Shown here: in pieces, positions 17,857 to 25,618 of the stretch
Layout of the letters: every line of letters starts with the position of its first letter
Position numbering within the stretch: the first letter of the stretch is position 1
Assembly: GCF_900090225.1 (NCBI RefSeq)
Contig: NZ_FMHY01000002.1
Coordinates: 4,464,001-4,528,000 of the forward strand
Source: Micromonospora eburnea
GTDB taxonomy: Bacteria; Actinomycetota; Actinomycetes; Mycobacteriales; Micromonosporaceae
DNA length: 64,000 nucleotides
Direction: 5' to 3'
The notes under the pieces: generated by a model
The model's database searches: none
Seen by the model: only the letters and a program-made list of their open reading frames with translations
What the model was told of the DNA's origin: nothing
Made by a program: the position numbers and the translations under genes

Positions 17857-18630
17857 GTGCAAAACATTTTGGACTTTCCCGAGGTCCTGCGGCTGATCGA
17901 AGACCGCTCGGCCGCGTTCCGCGCCGCGATCGCGTCCGCCCCCGACCTTGACGTCCAGGTCCCGACCTGCCCCGACTGGACGCTGCGCGAACTGGCGCAG
18001 CACCTCGGCGACGGCCGCCGCCGCCAGGCCGCCATCATCGCGGCGGGCCCGGGCGCTGAGCCCCCGGCGAGGACGGACCCGAAGGGCGCCCCGACCGCGC
18101 CCCGCGACCGCGAAGCCCTGGACGCCTGGCTCGCCGAGTCGACCGAGCTCATGCTCGACGCGATGCGCGAGGCCGGCCCGGACCGCGGCTGCTGGACCTG
18201 GTGGGGCCGGTCGCAGGCACCGGAGACCAGCGGAGCCGTGGCCCGGCACCAGATCCAGGAGATCGCCGTCCACACCTACGACGTCCAGCTCACCCAGGGG
18301 GCCGCACAGCCGCTGCCGACGGACGTCGCGGTCGAGGGCGTGGACGAGTTCCTGACGACCGTCTCGGCGACGACCGTCCCCTGGCCGTTCAAGCCGGCGA
18401 CCATCGACCTGCATACGACCGAGGGCCGCTCCTGGCGGCTGACCCTCAACGCCGACGGCGTCCGCTGCGACGACCTCGCCGCCGACGTGGAGCCGGGCGA
18501 CATGGCGATGCGAGGCGCAGCGAGCGAACTGGTCCTCTACTTCTACCAGCGCGTCCCGCTCGACGGCCTGGAGACCACCGGCGACACCGAGCCGATGGAG
18601 CAGCTCGCAGACTGGGACCCGAACGCTTAA
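17857..18630 (+). CDS. Maleylpyruvate isomerase family, mycothiol-dependent type (MDMPI)
   Basis: A 257-residue DinB-fold protein. The N-terminal four-helix domain has WTLRELAQHLGDG (His49) and HQIQEIAVHTYDVQ (Glu and His about residues 135-147), which are the usual metal-ligand triad. A C-terminal MDMPI_C domain starts near residue 180 (IDLHTTEGRSWRL). Members act as mycothiol-dependent isomerases or transferases; the substrate here is unknown. The start is GTG 17857. Mycothiol use agrees with an actinobacterial host. Confidence 0.85.
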   Translation: MQNILDFPEVLRLIEDRSAAFRAAIASAPDLDVQVPTCPDWTLRELAQHLGDGRRRQAAIIAAGPGAEPPARTDPKGAPTAPRDREALDAWLAESTELMLDAMREAGPDRGCWTWWGRSQAPETSGAVARHQIQEIAVHTYDVQLTQGAAQPLPTDVAVEGVDEFLTTVSATTVPWPFKPATIDLHTTEGRSWRLTLNADGVRCDDLAADVEPGDMAMRGAASELVLYFYQRVPLDGLETTGDTEPMEQLADWDPNA

Positions 18631-18894
18631 AACACGCACTTGTGACGCATCTGTCGGTTGTGCGCGCGCTCCTGCGGGCGCCACTGGGCTCGGTTAGCGC
18701 CGGGGCTCGCGGCCGATGCGGGTCACTCGGCCGTGCACCTTGCGCAGGTCGGCGAGCAGGGCACGTCCCGCACCGTGTCCCCGCCGGCCTGCATTAACTG
18801 GGCGATCACTGGAACTCGGTTGCCGCCGGAGGTCTGTCTCAGCCAACCGGTTCCGGCCCGGCGCCGCCAACCCGGTAACGTTCCCGGTCAGAGA

Positions 18895-19329
18895 CTAGAG
18901 AACCCGCCCGATGGCCTCGGTCAGTGCGACCGGGGTGACCACGAGGCGGTCGAAGCGCCAGCCGTCCTCGGTTCGGCGCGCCCCGTAGCGGTGGATCCCG
19001 GCCGCGATGGCCTCGGTCCTGTCGTCCAGGACGAACACGGCGATGTCGTGGGCCCGCACTGTGGCGGTCTCGCCGTCGACCTCGATGACAAGGTTGGACT
19101 TGCTGTGCAGGGTGCGGGCATACGTGTCGTGGCCCGAGCGTACGAGTTCGATGAGCGCCTGGATGCCGTGGGCCTGCCCGCGCGGGGAGTTGACGACGAC
19201 GTCCTCGGTGAAGAGCCGGTCGGTCTCGTCGTAGCGCCCTTCGTCGATCCACAAGCTGTGGCGGACGACCAGGTCGGCAAGTTCGGCGCGGTCGGCGAGT
19301 GCGCGGATCATGGTTTCGGTGCTGGTCAT
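18895..19329 (-). CDS. Nuclear transport factor 2-like (SnoaL-type) protein
   Basis: A 144-residue alpha+beta-barrel protein. The N-terminal helix pair ELADLVVRHSLWIDEGRYDE followed by DRLFTEDVVVNSPRG is typical of SnoaL_4-type proteins, which are ketosteroid-isomerase-like and sometimes act as isomerases or hydrolases of small aromatic or polyketide molecules. The C-terminal strand with GWRFDRLVVTP closes the cone. It starts at ATG 19329 and lies 38 bases downstream of the epoxide hydrolase on the same strand, so it is probably in its operon. Confidence 0.8.
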   Translation of the reverse strand: MTSTETMIRALADRAELADLVVRHSLWIDEGRYDETDRLFTEDVVVNSPRGQAHGIQALIELVRSGHDTYARTLHSKSNLVIEVDGETATVRAHDIAVFVLDDRTEAIAAGIHRYGARRTEDGWRFDRLVVTPVALTEAIGRVL

Positions 19330-19367
19330 GATGGCGTCTCAAGTAGTTTGGCTAGCTGACGTTCGGG

Positions 19368-20447
19368 TCACTTGATGTGGGTGAGGAAGAAGTCCCGGAT
19401 GTCCTCGGCGAGCAGGTCCGGCACCTCCATCGCGGCGAAGTGGCCGCCACGGTCGAACTCAGACCAGTGCCTGATGTCGTACAGCCGCTCGGCGAGCGGT
19501 CGTACCGACAGCGTGATGTCGTGCGCGAATACCGCCACGCCGAGTGGCACGCGGCACGGCTGCTGGCTCCCTCGTGGGGCGTCGTGGTGGAACCGGCCCG
19601 AGGAGGCCGCGGTCGCGGTCAGCCAGTACAGCGAGATGTCGGTGAGCATCCGATCGTCGCTGACCGGTGTGGCGGGGTCGGTCCACTGTGCGAACCGCTC
19701 GGCGATCCAGACCAGCTGGCCGACCGGCGAGTCGGTCAGCGCGTAGCCGATGGTCTGCGGGGTGAGCGCCTGCAGGGCCTGGTACGGCGGGCGGTTTGCC
19801 ATCAGCTGCCTGACCTTGTCGAGTCGGGCCTCATCCGCTTCGGACACCTCGACGTCGGGGTCCGGACGGGTCGGCAGGTAGTTGACGTGCACGCCGACGA
19901 CCTGCTCGGGTGCCACCGCGCCGAGCGCCGTGGAGATGCCCGCGCCGAAGTCGCCGCCCTGCGCGCCATAGCGCTCGTACCCCAGGCGGCGCATCAGCTC
20001 AGCCCAGGCCCTGGCGACCCGGACGGCGTCCCAGCCGCGCTCGCTGGTCGGCCCGGAGAACCCGAAGCCAGGGATGGACGGAATCACCAGGTGGAAGTCG
20101 CGCGACAGCGGCTCGATCACGTCGAGGAACTCCAGGAACGAACCGGGCCAGCCGTGGGTGAGGATCAGCGCGAGCGCGTCCGGTTTCGAAGACCGGATGT
20201 GGACGAAATGGATGTTCTGGCCGTCGATCTCGGTGGTGAAGTGCGGAAGCTCGTTGAGCTTGGCCTCGTGCTCGCGCCAGTCGTAGCCGGTGCGCCAGTA
20301 TTCGGCCAGTTCCTTCAGCCGCGCCAGCGGGAAGCCGTAGTCCCACCCGGCGTCGGCGACCTCGTTGGGCCAACGGGTGCGGGCGAGCCGGTCGGTCAGG
20401 TCGTCGAGGTCGGCCTGAGGAATGTCGATGCGGAACGACTTGATCAT
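19368..20447 (-). CDS. Epoxide hydrolase (EHN-type alpha/beta hydrolase)
   Basis: A 359-residue soluble enzyme that opens epoxides to diols. It has the N-terminal EHN domain (residues about 1-105, IPQADLDDLTDRLARTRWP) and an alpha/beta-hydrolase core: oxyanion motif HGWPG (98-102), nucleophile Asp166 in GAQGGDFGAG, and catalytic His336 in GGHFAAME. ATG 20447 has a CTGGAG site. It is divergent from a MarR regulator, and the intergenic region carries inverted repeats, so it is likely repressed by that regulator. The SnoaL-like gene follows. Confidence 0.9.
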   Translation of the reverse strand: MIKSFRIDIPQADLDDLTDRLARTRWPNEVADAGWDYGFPLARLKELAEYWRTGYDWREHEAKLNELPHFTTEIDGQNIHFVHIRSSKPDALALILTHGWPGSFLEFLDVIEPLSRDFHLVIPSIPGFGFSGPTSERGWDAVRVARAWAELMRRLGYERYGAQGGDFGAGISTALGAVAPEQVVGVHVNYLPTRPDPDVEVSEADEARLDKVRQLMANRPPYQALQALTPQTIGYALTDSPVGQLVWIAERFAQWTDPATPVSDDRMLTDISLYWLTATAASSGRFHHDAPRGSQQPCRVPLGVAVFAHDITLSVRPLAERLYDIRHWSEFDRGGHFAAMEVPDLLAEDIRDFFLTHIK

Positions 20448-20478
20448 GGTCTCGACTCCAGAAAGATTCGTTCAACAC

Positions 20479-20547
20479 CCAAACGTTCGAGCTATGAACG
20501 TTTGGCTCCCGAACGATAACACGATCGTTGGTGCTCCGAACGGTTCG
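20479..20547. promoter_or_regulatory. Candidate MarR operators between epoxide hydrolase and marR
   Basis: A 10-bp inverted repeat CCAAACGTTC at 20479-20488 and GAACGTTTGG at 20496-20505, seven bases apart, lies 32 bases before the hydrolase start. A second palindrome CGAACGGTTCG at 20537-20547 is 14 bases before the marR start. Both contain a GAAC/GTTC core, and a further CGAACGAT copy lies between. This layout fits autorepression plus control of the hydrolase. Confidence 0.7.
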
Positions 20548-20560
20548 TTAGACTTGTCAC

Positions 20561-21040
20561 ATGGAGAAACCACCCGAGAAGACGGCCGCCAGCTGGGAGA
20601 GCTTGCCCAGCTGGCTGCTCACCCAGACCGCCAGCCATGCGCACCGCCTGGTGGCCGACGGGTTTTCGTCCGTCGGCGCCCGCGGCTACCACTACCGGCT
20701 GCTGGCGACGCTGGAGGAGTTCGGGCCAGCCAGCCAGGCCACGCTGGGCCGCCGTAGCGGCATCCACCTCAGCGACATGGTGGCGGCAATCAACGAACTC
20801 GCCGATCACAAACTGGTCGAGCGCACCTCGGACCCCGCCGATCGGCGGCGCAACATCATCACGCTGACCGCCGTGGGCAAGCGGCAGCTGCGGCGACTGG
20901 AGAAGCGGCTGGCCGAAACCCAGGGCGAACTGCTGGCTCCGCTGTCACCCGAGGAGCGGCAACGGCTGACCGAGCTGCTGTCCAGGCTGTTGGACCACCA
21001 CAACCGGCGAACCGGCAACCCCGAAGAGCCGTGGCGCTGA
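20561..21040 (+). CDS. MarR family transcriptional regulator
   Basis: A 159-residue winged-helix regulator. The core is LATLEEFGPASQATLGRRSG then HLSDMVAAINELADHKLVERT, followed by the MarR wing DPADRRRNIITLTAVGKRQL. Dimerisation helices are at both ends. ATG 20561 is close to the second palindrome. The divergent epoxide hydrolase operon is the probable target; the ligand is unknown. Confidence 0.9.
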   Translation: MEKPPEKTAASWESLPSWLLTQTASHAHRLVADGFSSVGARGYHYRLLATLEEFGPASQATLGRRSGIHLSDMVAAINELADHKLVERTSDPADRRRNIITLTAVGKRQLRRLEKRLAETQGELLAPLSPEERQRLTELLSRLLDHHNRRTGNPEEPWR

Positions 21041-21169
21041 CCGTGAACGTGCTTGAGAATTCCTCGACGGCCCGCGGTCCGCGAAGCCGTTGTCAGAGTT
21101 GGGGGCACCCCGGTCCGCCCCACCGGGCCTACGCCGGCCGCTGGCCGCCGCGCCCGCGGCGATAGCGGC

Positions 21170-21853
21170 TTACCTGCCGCCGGCCGTCGGCGCCGTCGAC
21201 CGGAAACTACGGGGGAGCTCGCCGATCTGGGTGCCGTAGGTGTCGACCAGATGCTTTCGCAGAGCATCAGCGAACCCAGCGCCATCACCGGTGCGCAGGC
21301 GCTCGGCGAGGGTCTCATGCTCGACGATGATGTCGGCGCACCGGGCGAGGAGCCGGTCGCCGTAGCTGAACAGCAGGAATCGCTGCCGGTCGGCTAGCCG
21401 GTCGTTGAGCTCAAGCAGGACGTCGTTGCCCGCCGCTTCCACGAAAATACGATGGAACTCGATCGTCAACTCGATGAAACGCCGGACGTCATCGGCCTTG
21501 AACGCCGCACGCTGTGCCGCGATCAACCGGCACAGGCGCTCGGCGAGCATCTCCCTGGCCTCGGCACTGGCCCGGCTGGCCGCGGTGGACTCCAGGATCA
21601 GGCGGGCGTCCGCCAGGTCTGCCACCGCCCGCTCGCTGAGTCCCTGAACGAGCGCGCCACGCTTGGGGTAGATGACGATCCAACCCTCGTCCTGCAATCG
21701 AGCGAGCGCGGTCCGTACCGGGGTGCGGCTAACACCGATCTCGGTGGCCAGGACCTCCTCGCCGAGCATCGTCCCCGTCGGGTAGACGCCGTTGAGAATG
21801 CCATCGCGAATCGCTTGGTAGGCGCGTTCGGCTGCACTCGCGGTGTTCGCCAA
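21170..21853 (-). CDS. GntR family regulator, FadR/FCD type
   Basis: A 227-residue regulator. The N-terminal winged helix reads AYQAIRDGILNGVYPTGTML and GVSRTPVRTALARLQDEGWI; the C-terminal FCD domain spans about 85-215, with metal-ligand-like residues in FHRIFVEAAGN and a late His in RKHLVDTYG. The start is set at TTG 21853, because an AGGGGAGGG site lies just before it; the longer frame from TTG 21868 would overlap that site. It follows ccdA after 206 bases on the same strand and is preceded by a CATACAACAAGTATG repeat that is partly shared with the dsbA promoter. Confidence 0.85.
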   Translation of the reverse strand: MANTASAAERAYQAIRDGILNGVYPTGTMLGEEVLATEIGVSRTPVRTALARLQDEGWIVIYPKRGALVQGLSERAVADLADARLILESTAASRASAEAREMLAERLCRLIAAQRAAFKADDVRRFIELTIEFHRIFVEAAGNDVLLELNDRLADRQRFLLFSYGDRLLARCADIIVEHETLAERLRTGDGAGFADALRKHLVDTYGTQIGELPRSFRSTAPTAGGR

Positions 21854-21897
21854 TGACCCTCCCCTCAACCGTTACGCCACCGCCGGACGCGGCCACC

Positions 21898-21912
21898 CAT
21901 ACAACAAGTATG
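21898..21912. promoter_or_regulatory. Inverted repeat before gntR, candidate GntR site
   Basis: CATAC-AACAA-GTATG is a 5-5-5 inverted repeat 45 bases upstream of the gntR start. Its first nine bases, CATACAACA, are repeated at 23681-23689 before dsbA. FadR-type regulators often bind AT-rich short inverted repeats of this kind, so autoregulation is likely. Confidence 0.55.
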
Positions 21913-22059
21913 CATCCAGCGCGTGTGTGCCGACGGCTGCCCCCAACAGCAGTGGGAGACGCGATCTCGGTGGACGGCCGCAGTTGCCGGAGAAATCTGG
22001 CGGCGCATTCGCCGCTGGCGATGCGCTTGATCCCACTCCTCAATGATGGCGTGCGCATG

Positions 22060-22914
22060 TCACGGGCGGGGCGGTTCGCCGGCTCCGGCCTGGTGTTGCG
22101 GCGCAGCGGCGGCGTGGCCCTTCCGCCAGATGCCGATGAGGATGCGTGCGGCGACGGCACCGCCGATCACGATCGCGGCTACGAGCAGGTCGGGTACGGA
22201 TTCAGTTTTCTGCCGTACCCAGTTTTCGAGTCTGGCCTGATCGGAGGCGGCGAGGACGCCGCCCAGCGACGTGGTGCCGTCGGTGGCCAGGAGCAGGATT
22301 CCGATCGTGACGGTGAGCGTACCGCTGATGATCCCGGCCCAGGTCTGGCGCCACCGCCCCACGCTGATTCCGCGCGGGCGGACGAGCTGGCGTACGAACG
22401 GCAGCCGTCCCCACAACAGGGCCAGGACGAGCAGCGGAAGAGCCATGCCGGCGGCGAAGACGAGCAGGACGATGCCGCCGTAGAAGGCGTTGCCGCCGAC
22501 GGCGGCGATGGTCAGCACCGCGCCCAGCAGAGGGCCAGCGCAGACGCCGGCGAGGCCGTAGACCGTGCCGAGGGCGTAGACGGATGCTGACGATGTTCCC
22601 TCCATCCCGTTACGGGAAAGGACCGGAATCGGGATGTTGGCCAGCATGATCAGCCCGAGCACGATCACCACGGTTGCCGCGACGGTAACGAACATGCCAC
22701 GGTGCTGGTTGACGAACGCGCCCACTGTGCCGGCAAGCACTCCCAGGGGCACGAGGGTGGTGATCAACCCCAGGTAGAACACGCCGGTGCGGCTGACCAG
22801 CGTGGCAGGACTGGCGAACGCATAGGAGAAGAATGCCGGCAGCAGCATCACGGAGCAGGGGCTGAGCAGGGTCAACACACCCCCGAGAAACGCGCCGAGC
22901 ACTCCCAGTTCCAC
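22060..22914 (-). CDS. CcdA-type membrane thiol-disulfide carrier
   Basis: A 284-residue protein with about seven hydrophobic segments. It resembles the DsbD transmembrane core (CcdA), moving reducing power across the membrane: Cys20 (LLSPCSVML) and Cys125 (LAGVCAGPLLG) are the two conserved Cys of helices 1 and 4. The start is GTG 22914, only three bases after the dsbA-like stop, so it is co-transcribed with dsbA. The C-terminus, GHAAAAPQHQAG, is a basic cytosolic tail. It would supply electrons to, or exchange thiols with, the extracellular DsbA-like partner. Confidence 0.88.
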   Translation of the reverse strand: MELGVLGAFLGGVLTLLSPCSVMLLPAFFSYAFASPATLVSRTGVFYLGLITTLVPLGVLAGTVGAFVNQHRGMFVTVAATVVIVLGLIMLANIPIPVLSRNGMEGTSSASVYALGTVYGLAGVCAGPLLGAVLTIAAVGGNAFYGGIVLLVFAAGMALPLLVLALLWGRLPFVRQLVRPRGISVGRWRQTWAGIISGTLTVTIGILLLATDGTTSLGGVLAASDQARLENWVRQKTESVPDLLVAAIVIGGAVAARILIGIWRKGHAAAAPQHQAGAGEPPRP

Positions 22915-22917
22915 GGG

Positions 22918-23676
22918 CTACCGCGCCTTCGCGATCGCGTCGTCCAGGAACTTGCGGAACACCTCGATCGGCTGCGCTCCGGCCAGCGCGCTGTCGCCAA
23001 CCACGAAGAAGGGGACGCTGGTGACACCCAACTGTTCGGCCGTGGCGTGGCTGTCCCGCACCGCTGCGTGCAGTTCGGCGTCGGTCAGGTCCGCGGTGAA
23101 CCGTTCGATGTCGGGCACACCGGCCTTGCGCGCGTAGGCGATCAATCGCTCACGGGGCAGATCAGGGTGTACGCCCGCGGGGACATCCGCGTACACCGCG
23201 CTGAGGTAGGCGAAGAACTTGCCCTGGTTGCCGGCGGCCCGTGCGGCGACGGCACCATCCGTGGACTGCTCTCCGAAATAGGCCACGTCACGAACCTCGA
23301 TACGAGCCTTGCCCGTCTGCACGTACTCCCGCAGCAGCGGGGGCAGCGTCTCCCGGTTGAACACCGCGCAGTACGGGCACCGCATGTCGGTCCACTGGAC
23401 CAGGACCACCGGCGCGTCCACGTCGCCGACAGCCATCGAGTCGTTCGGATCGCGACGCACCAGCGCGAAATCGCCGGCGTTCCTCGTGCCGTTCGCGCCC
23501 TCACCTGTCGACGGCGCGGTGGCAGGGCTTCGGCCGGGTGTGAGCTGAGCGGCCACCACCACACCGAGAAAGACGACGAACGCGGCGAGGACGACCCTGA
23601 GGCGCCGGGACCGGCGATGCTCCGCGTACGCCACCCGCACCGCCTGGCTGAATCTTTTCACCGCGGTAGGATACAT
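22918..23676 (-). CDS. Membrane-anchored DsbA-like thioredoxin (CPYC)
   Basis: A 252-residue protein with an N-terminal basic region and one membrane segment (about 28-45), so the thioredoxin domain faces outside. The active site is Cys100-Pro-Tyr-Cys103 (WTDMRCPYC), with cis-Pro near residue 219 in VTSVPFFVVGDSA. The insert between is the helical DsbA-type cap. This belongs to the Thioredoxin_4 group of exported oxidoreductases common in actinobacteria. ATG 23676 starts MYPTAVKRF. It precedes ccdA directly and lies 97 bases after yeiH, with a regulatory motif in between. Confidence 0.88.
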   Translation of the reverse strand: MYPTAVKRFSQAVRVAYAEHRRSRRLRVVLAAFVVFLGVVVAAQLTPGRSPATAPSTGEGANGTRNAGDFALVRRDPNDSMAVGDVDAPVVLVQWTDMRCPYCAVFNRETLPPLLREYVQTGKARIEVRDVAYFGEQSTDGAVAARAAGNQGKFFAYLSAVYADVPAGVHPDLPRERLIAYARKAGVPDIERFTADLTDAELHAAVRDSHATAEQLGVTSVPFFVVGDSALAGAQPIEVFRKFLDDAIAKAR

Positions 23677-23690
23677 GATGCATACAACAG
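23671..23690. promoter_or_regulatory. AT-rich motif before dsbA sharing CATACAACA with gntR
   Basis: Sequence ATACATGATGCATACAACAG overlaps the dsbA start and its upstream flank. It contains two ATAC half sites 11 bases apart and the nonamer CATACAACA, which also occurs in the repeat before gntR (21898-21906). It may be a second site for the local GntR regulator. Confidence 0.45.
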
Positions 23691-23773
23691 TCGGGTCGGC
23701 CGCAATCGGCAGCCGACGGCTGGAATCGGTGAGGCCGAGCCGTTCGTGAACGCTTCCGGATGAGGGGGCGCGA

Positions 23774-24760
23774 TCACATGACTCCGACGATCAGCGCCAG
23801 CGAGGTTCCGGCCGCGACCAGGGTAGAAGCGCAAGCCAGAAGGAAGGCGTTCAGCGGCAGAGGCCAGATCTCCTTGACCCGGATCCCCATACCGAGACCG
23901 AACATCCCGGCAGCCAGCAGAAACGTCGTCGCCCCGTTCGACCACGACAGAGCTCCTGTGGACAGCAGATCCAGCGAACGCACCGCCACCGCGACGGCGA
24001 ACCCGATCACGAACCACGGAACGAGCGGCGCCCTCTGGCCGGCGGCGCGGTCACCGCGACGTGACGCGACGGCGTACATCGGAGCAAGCAGTACCACTCG
24101 CCCGAGTTTCGCGGTCGTCCCAACCGCCAGGGCGCTCGGCCCGATGATCGACGCCGCTGCGACCACCTGGGCGACCTCGTGGATGCTCGCCCCAGCCCAG
24201 AACGCCGCCTGCTCGGCGGTCAGACCGAGGACGCCCGCCAGCCACGGCACCAGCAGGATCATCGCGCTGCCGAACACCGTCACCATGGCCACCGCGAGCG
24301 CCACGAACCGCTGCTTGGCCCGGACAGTGTCATCCACGGCAGCGATCGCGGCAGCACCACAGATCGAGAAGCCGGCTGCCAGGAGAGTCACGAATCCCTT
24401 GTCCAGTCCCAGGCGGTCACCAACGATGATCGTCGAGAAGTAGGTGACCGTGACCGTCAGCACCACAACGGCGAGACCACCCGGCCCAATATCCAAGATC
24501 TCCTGCACGGGCAGCTTCAGTCCCAACAAGACGACGCCGAGGCGGAGAAGCAGCTTCGTTGTCTTGGCGTGCCCCTTCATCACCGGCAGCCCCGAGATCG
24601 CCGTGTTTGCCGCTATCGCTCCAAGTGCCAGCGCGATGAGCAAGGGACCGACCAGGGGAAACAGAGAACTGATGAGCAACGCGATACCTGCTGCGACAGC
24701 TGCGGGCACCGCTGCCGTGATTTGGCTCGCAGGGCGCGTGTGTGTCTCCACCGAGGTCAT
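23774..24760 (-). CDS. YeiH family putative sulfate exporter
   Basis: A 328-residue protein with about ten membrane helices. The family pattern is visible in ALGAIAANTAISGLPVMKGH near residue 50, RLGVVLLGLKLPVQEI and FSICGAAAIAAVDDTV near 135. The end has GLGMGIRVKEIWPLPLNAFL. The family was annotated as sulfate exporters but evidence is thin in general. It begins the set yeiH-dsbA-ccdA-gntR; a link to sulfur or thiol handling is an inference. Confidence 0.88.
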   Translation of the reverse strand: MTSVETHTRPASQITAAVPAAVAAGIALLISSLFPLVGPLLIALALGAIAANTAISGLPVMKGHAKTTKLLLRLGVVLLGLKLPVQEILDIGPGGLAVVVLTVTVTYFSTIIVGDRLGLDKGFVTLLAAGFSICGAAAIAAVDDTVRAKQRFVALAVAMVTVFGSAMILLVPWLAGVLGLTAEQAAFWAGASIHEVAQVVAAASIIGPSALAVGTTAKLGRVVLLAPMYAVASRRGDRAAGQRAPLVPWFVIGFAVAVAVRSLDLLSTGALSWSNGATTFLLAAGMFGLGMGIRVKEIWPLPLNAFLLACASTLVAAGTSLALIVGVM

Positions 24761-24873
24761 GCACCTAGCGTCAAGGCGCTCCCGCAGCGGCAGTAGACGG
24801 CAAGATCGACCTGATCCATAACCGCTGCCTATGACTGGTCCCGGGTAGGTCCTCCGGCTATCGCCACGCCCGA

Positions 24874-24916
24874 CTCGGGTAGACCGGCGGCCGGGGAGGC
24901 CGTGCGGCTACCCGAG
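24874..24916 (-). terminator. Nested hairpin after the response regulator gene
   Basis: A 9-bp arm pair, CTCGGGTAG (24874-24882) and CTACCCGAG (24908-24916), encloses an inner CGGCC/GGCCG stem with loop GGGGA. It lies 45 bases beyond the response regulator stop and would stop transcription from the kinase/regulator pair before yeiH. Confidence 0.7.
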
Positions 24917-24961
24917 CCTGGCTGCGGAGGGCCCCGGCAACGCTAAACAATCCGCCAGGAA

Positions 24962-25618
24962 CTACGCCTGGCCATCATTGCCTCCGAGGTACGTCAAAAC
25001 CGCCAGCACCCGCCGGTGGTCGTCCTCCGACGGCGGGAGATCGAGCTTGGCGAAGATGCTGTTGATGTGCTTGCTCACCGCCTTCTCGGTGATCACCATC
25101 TGGCCGGCGATGGCGGCGTTGGACCGCCCTTCGGCCATGACGGCGAGCACCTCCCGCTCGCGCGGGGTCAGGCCGGCGAGTTGGGCCCGCCGCCCGCCGC
25201 TCAGCAGCTGCGCCACCACCTCGGGATCCATCACCGTGCCCCCGGCGGCGACTCGGCGCACCGCGTCGACGAATTCGCGGACCTCCCCCACCCGGTCCTT
25301 GAGCAGGTAGCCGATCCCGCCCGCCCGGTCGGAGAGCAGTTCCCGGGCGTAGACCTGCTCGACGTACTGGGACAGGATCAACACCGGCAGCCCCGGCACG
25401 GCCCGGCGGGCGGCGATCACGGCGCGCACCCCCTCGTCGGTGAAGGTGGGCGGCAGGCGCACGTCAACCACGGCCACGTCCGGCCGCACCGACACCAGCG
25501 TCTCGGCCAGGCCGGCGCCGTCGTCGACGGCGGCGACCACCTCGAAGCCGTACGCGGTCAGCATCCGGACCAGCCCGTCGCGCAGCAGCACCAGGTCTTC
25601 GGCTATCACGACCCGCAC
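24962..25618 (-). CDS. NarL/FixJ-type response regulator
   Basis: A 218-residue regulator. The receiver domain (about 1-120) has the acidic pair in VRVVIAEDLVLLRDG, phosphoacceptor Asp in VAVVDVRLPP near residue 53, and Lys in YLLKDRVG. A LuxR-type helix-turn-helix follows: LTPREREVLAVMAEGRSN to KAVSKHINSIFAKL. GTG 25618 is the start, overlapping the kinase frame by 13 bases, so the two are translationally coupled. The cognate kinase is the preceding gene; targets probably include the MMPL transporter upstream. Confidence 0.92.
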   Translation of the reverse strand: MRVVIAEDLVLLRDGLVRMLTAYGFEVVAAVDDGAGLAETLVSVRPDVAVVDVRLPPTFTDEGVRAVIAARRAVPGLPVLILSQYVEQVYARELLSDRAGGIGYLLKDRVGEVREFVDAVRRVAAGGTVMDPEVVAQLLSGGRRAQLAGLTPREREVLAVMAEGRSNAAIAGQMVITEKAVSKHINSIFAKLDLPPSEDDHRRVLAVLTYLGGNDGQA

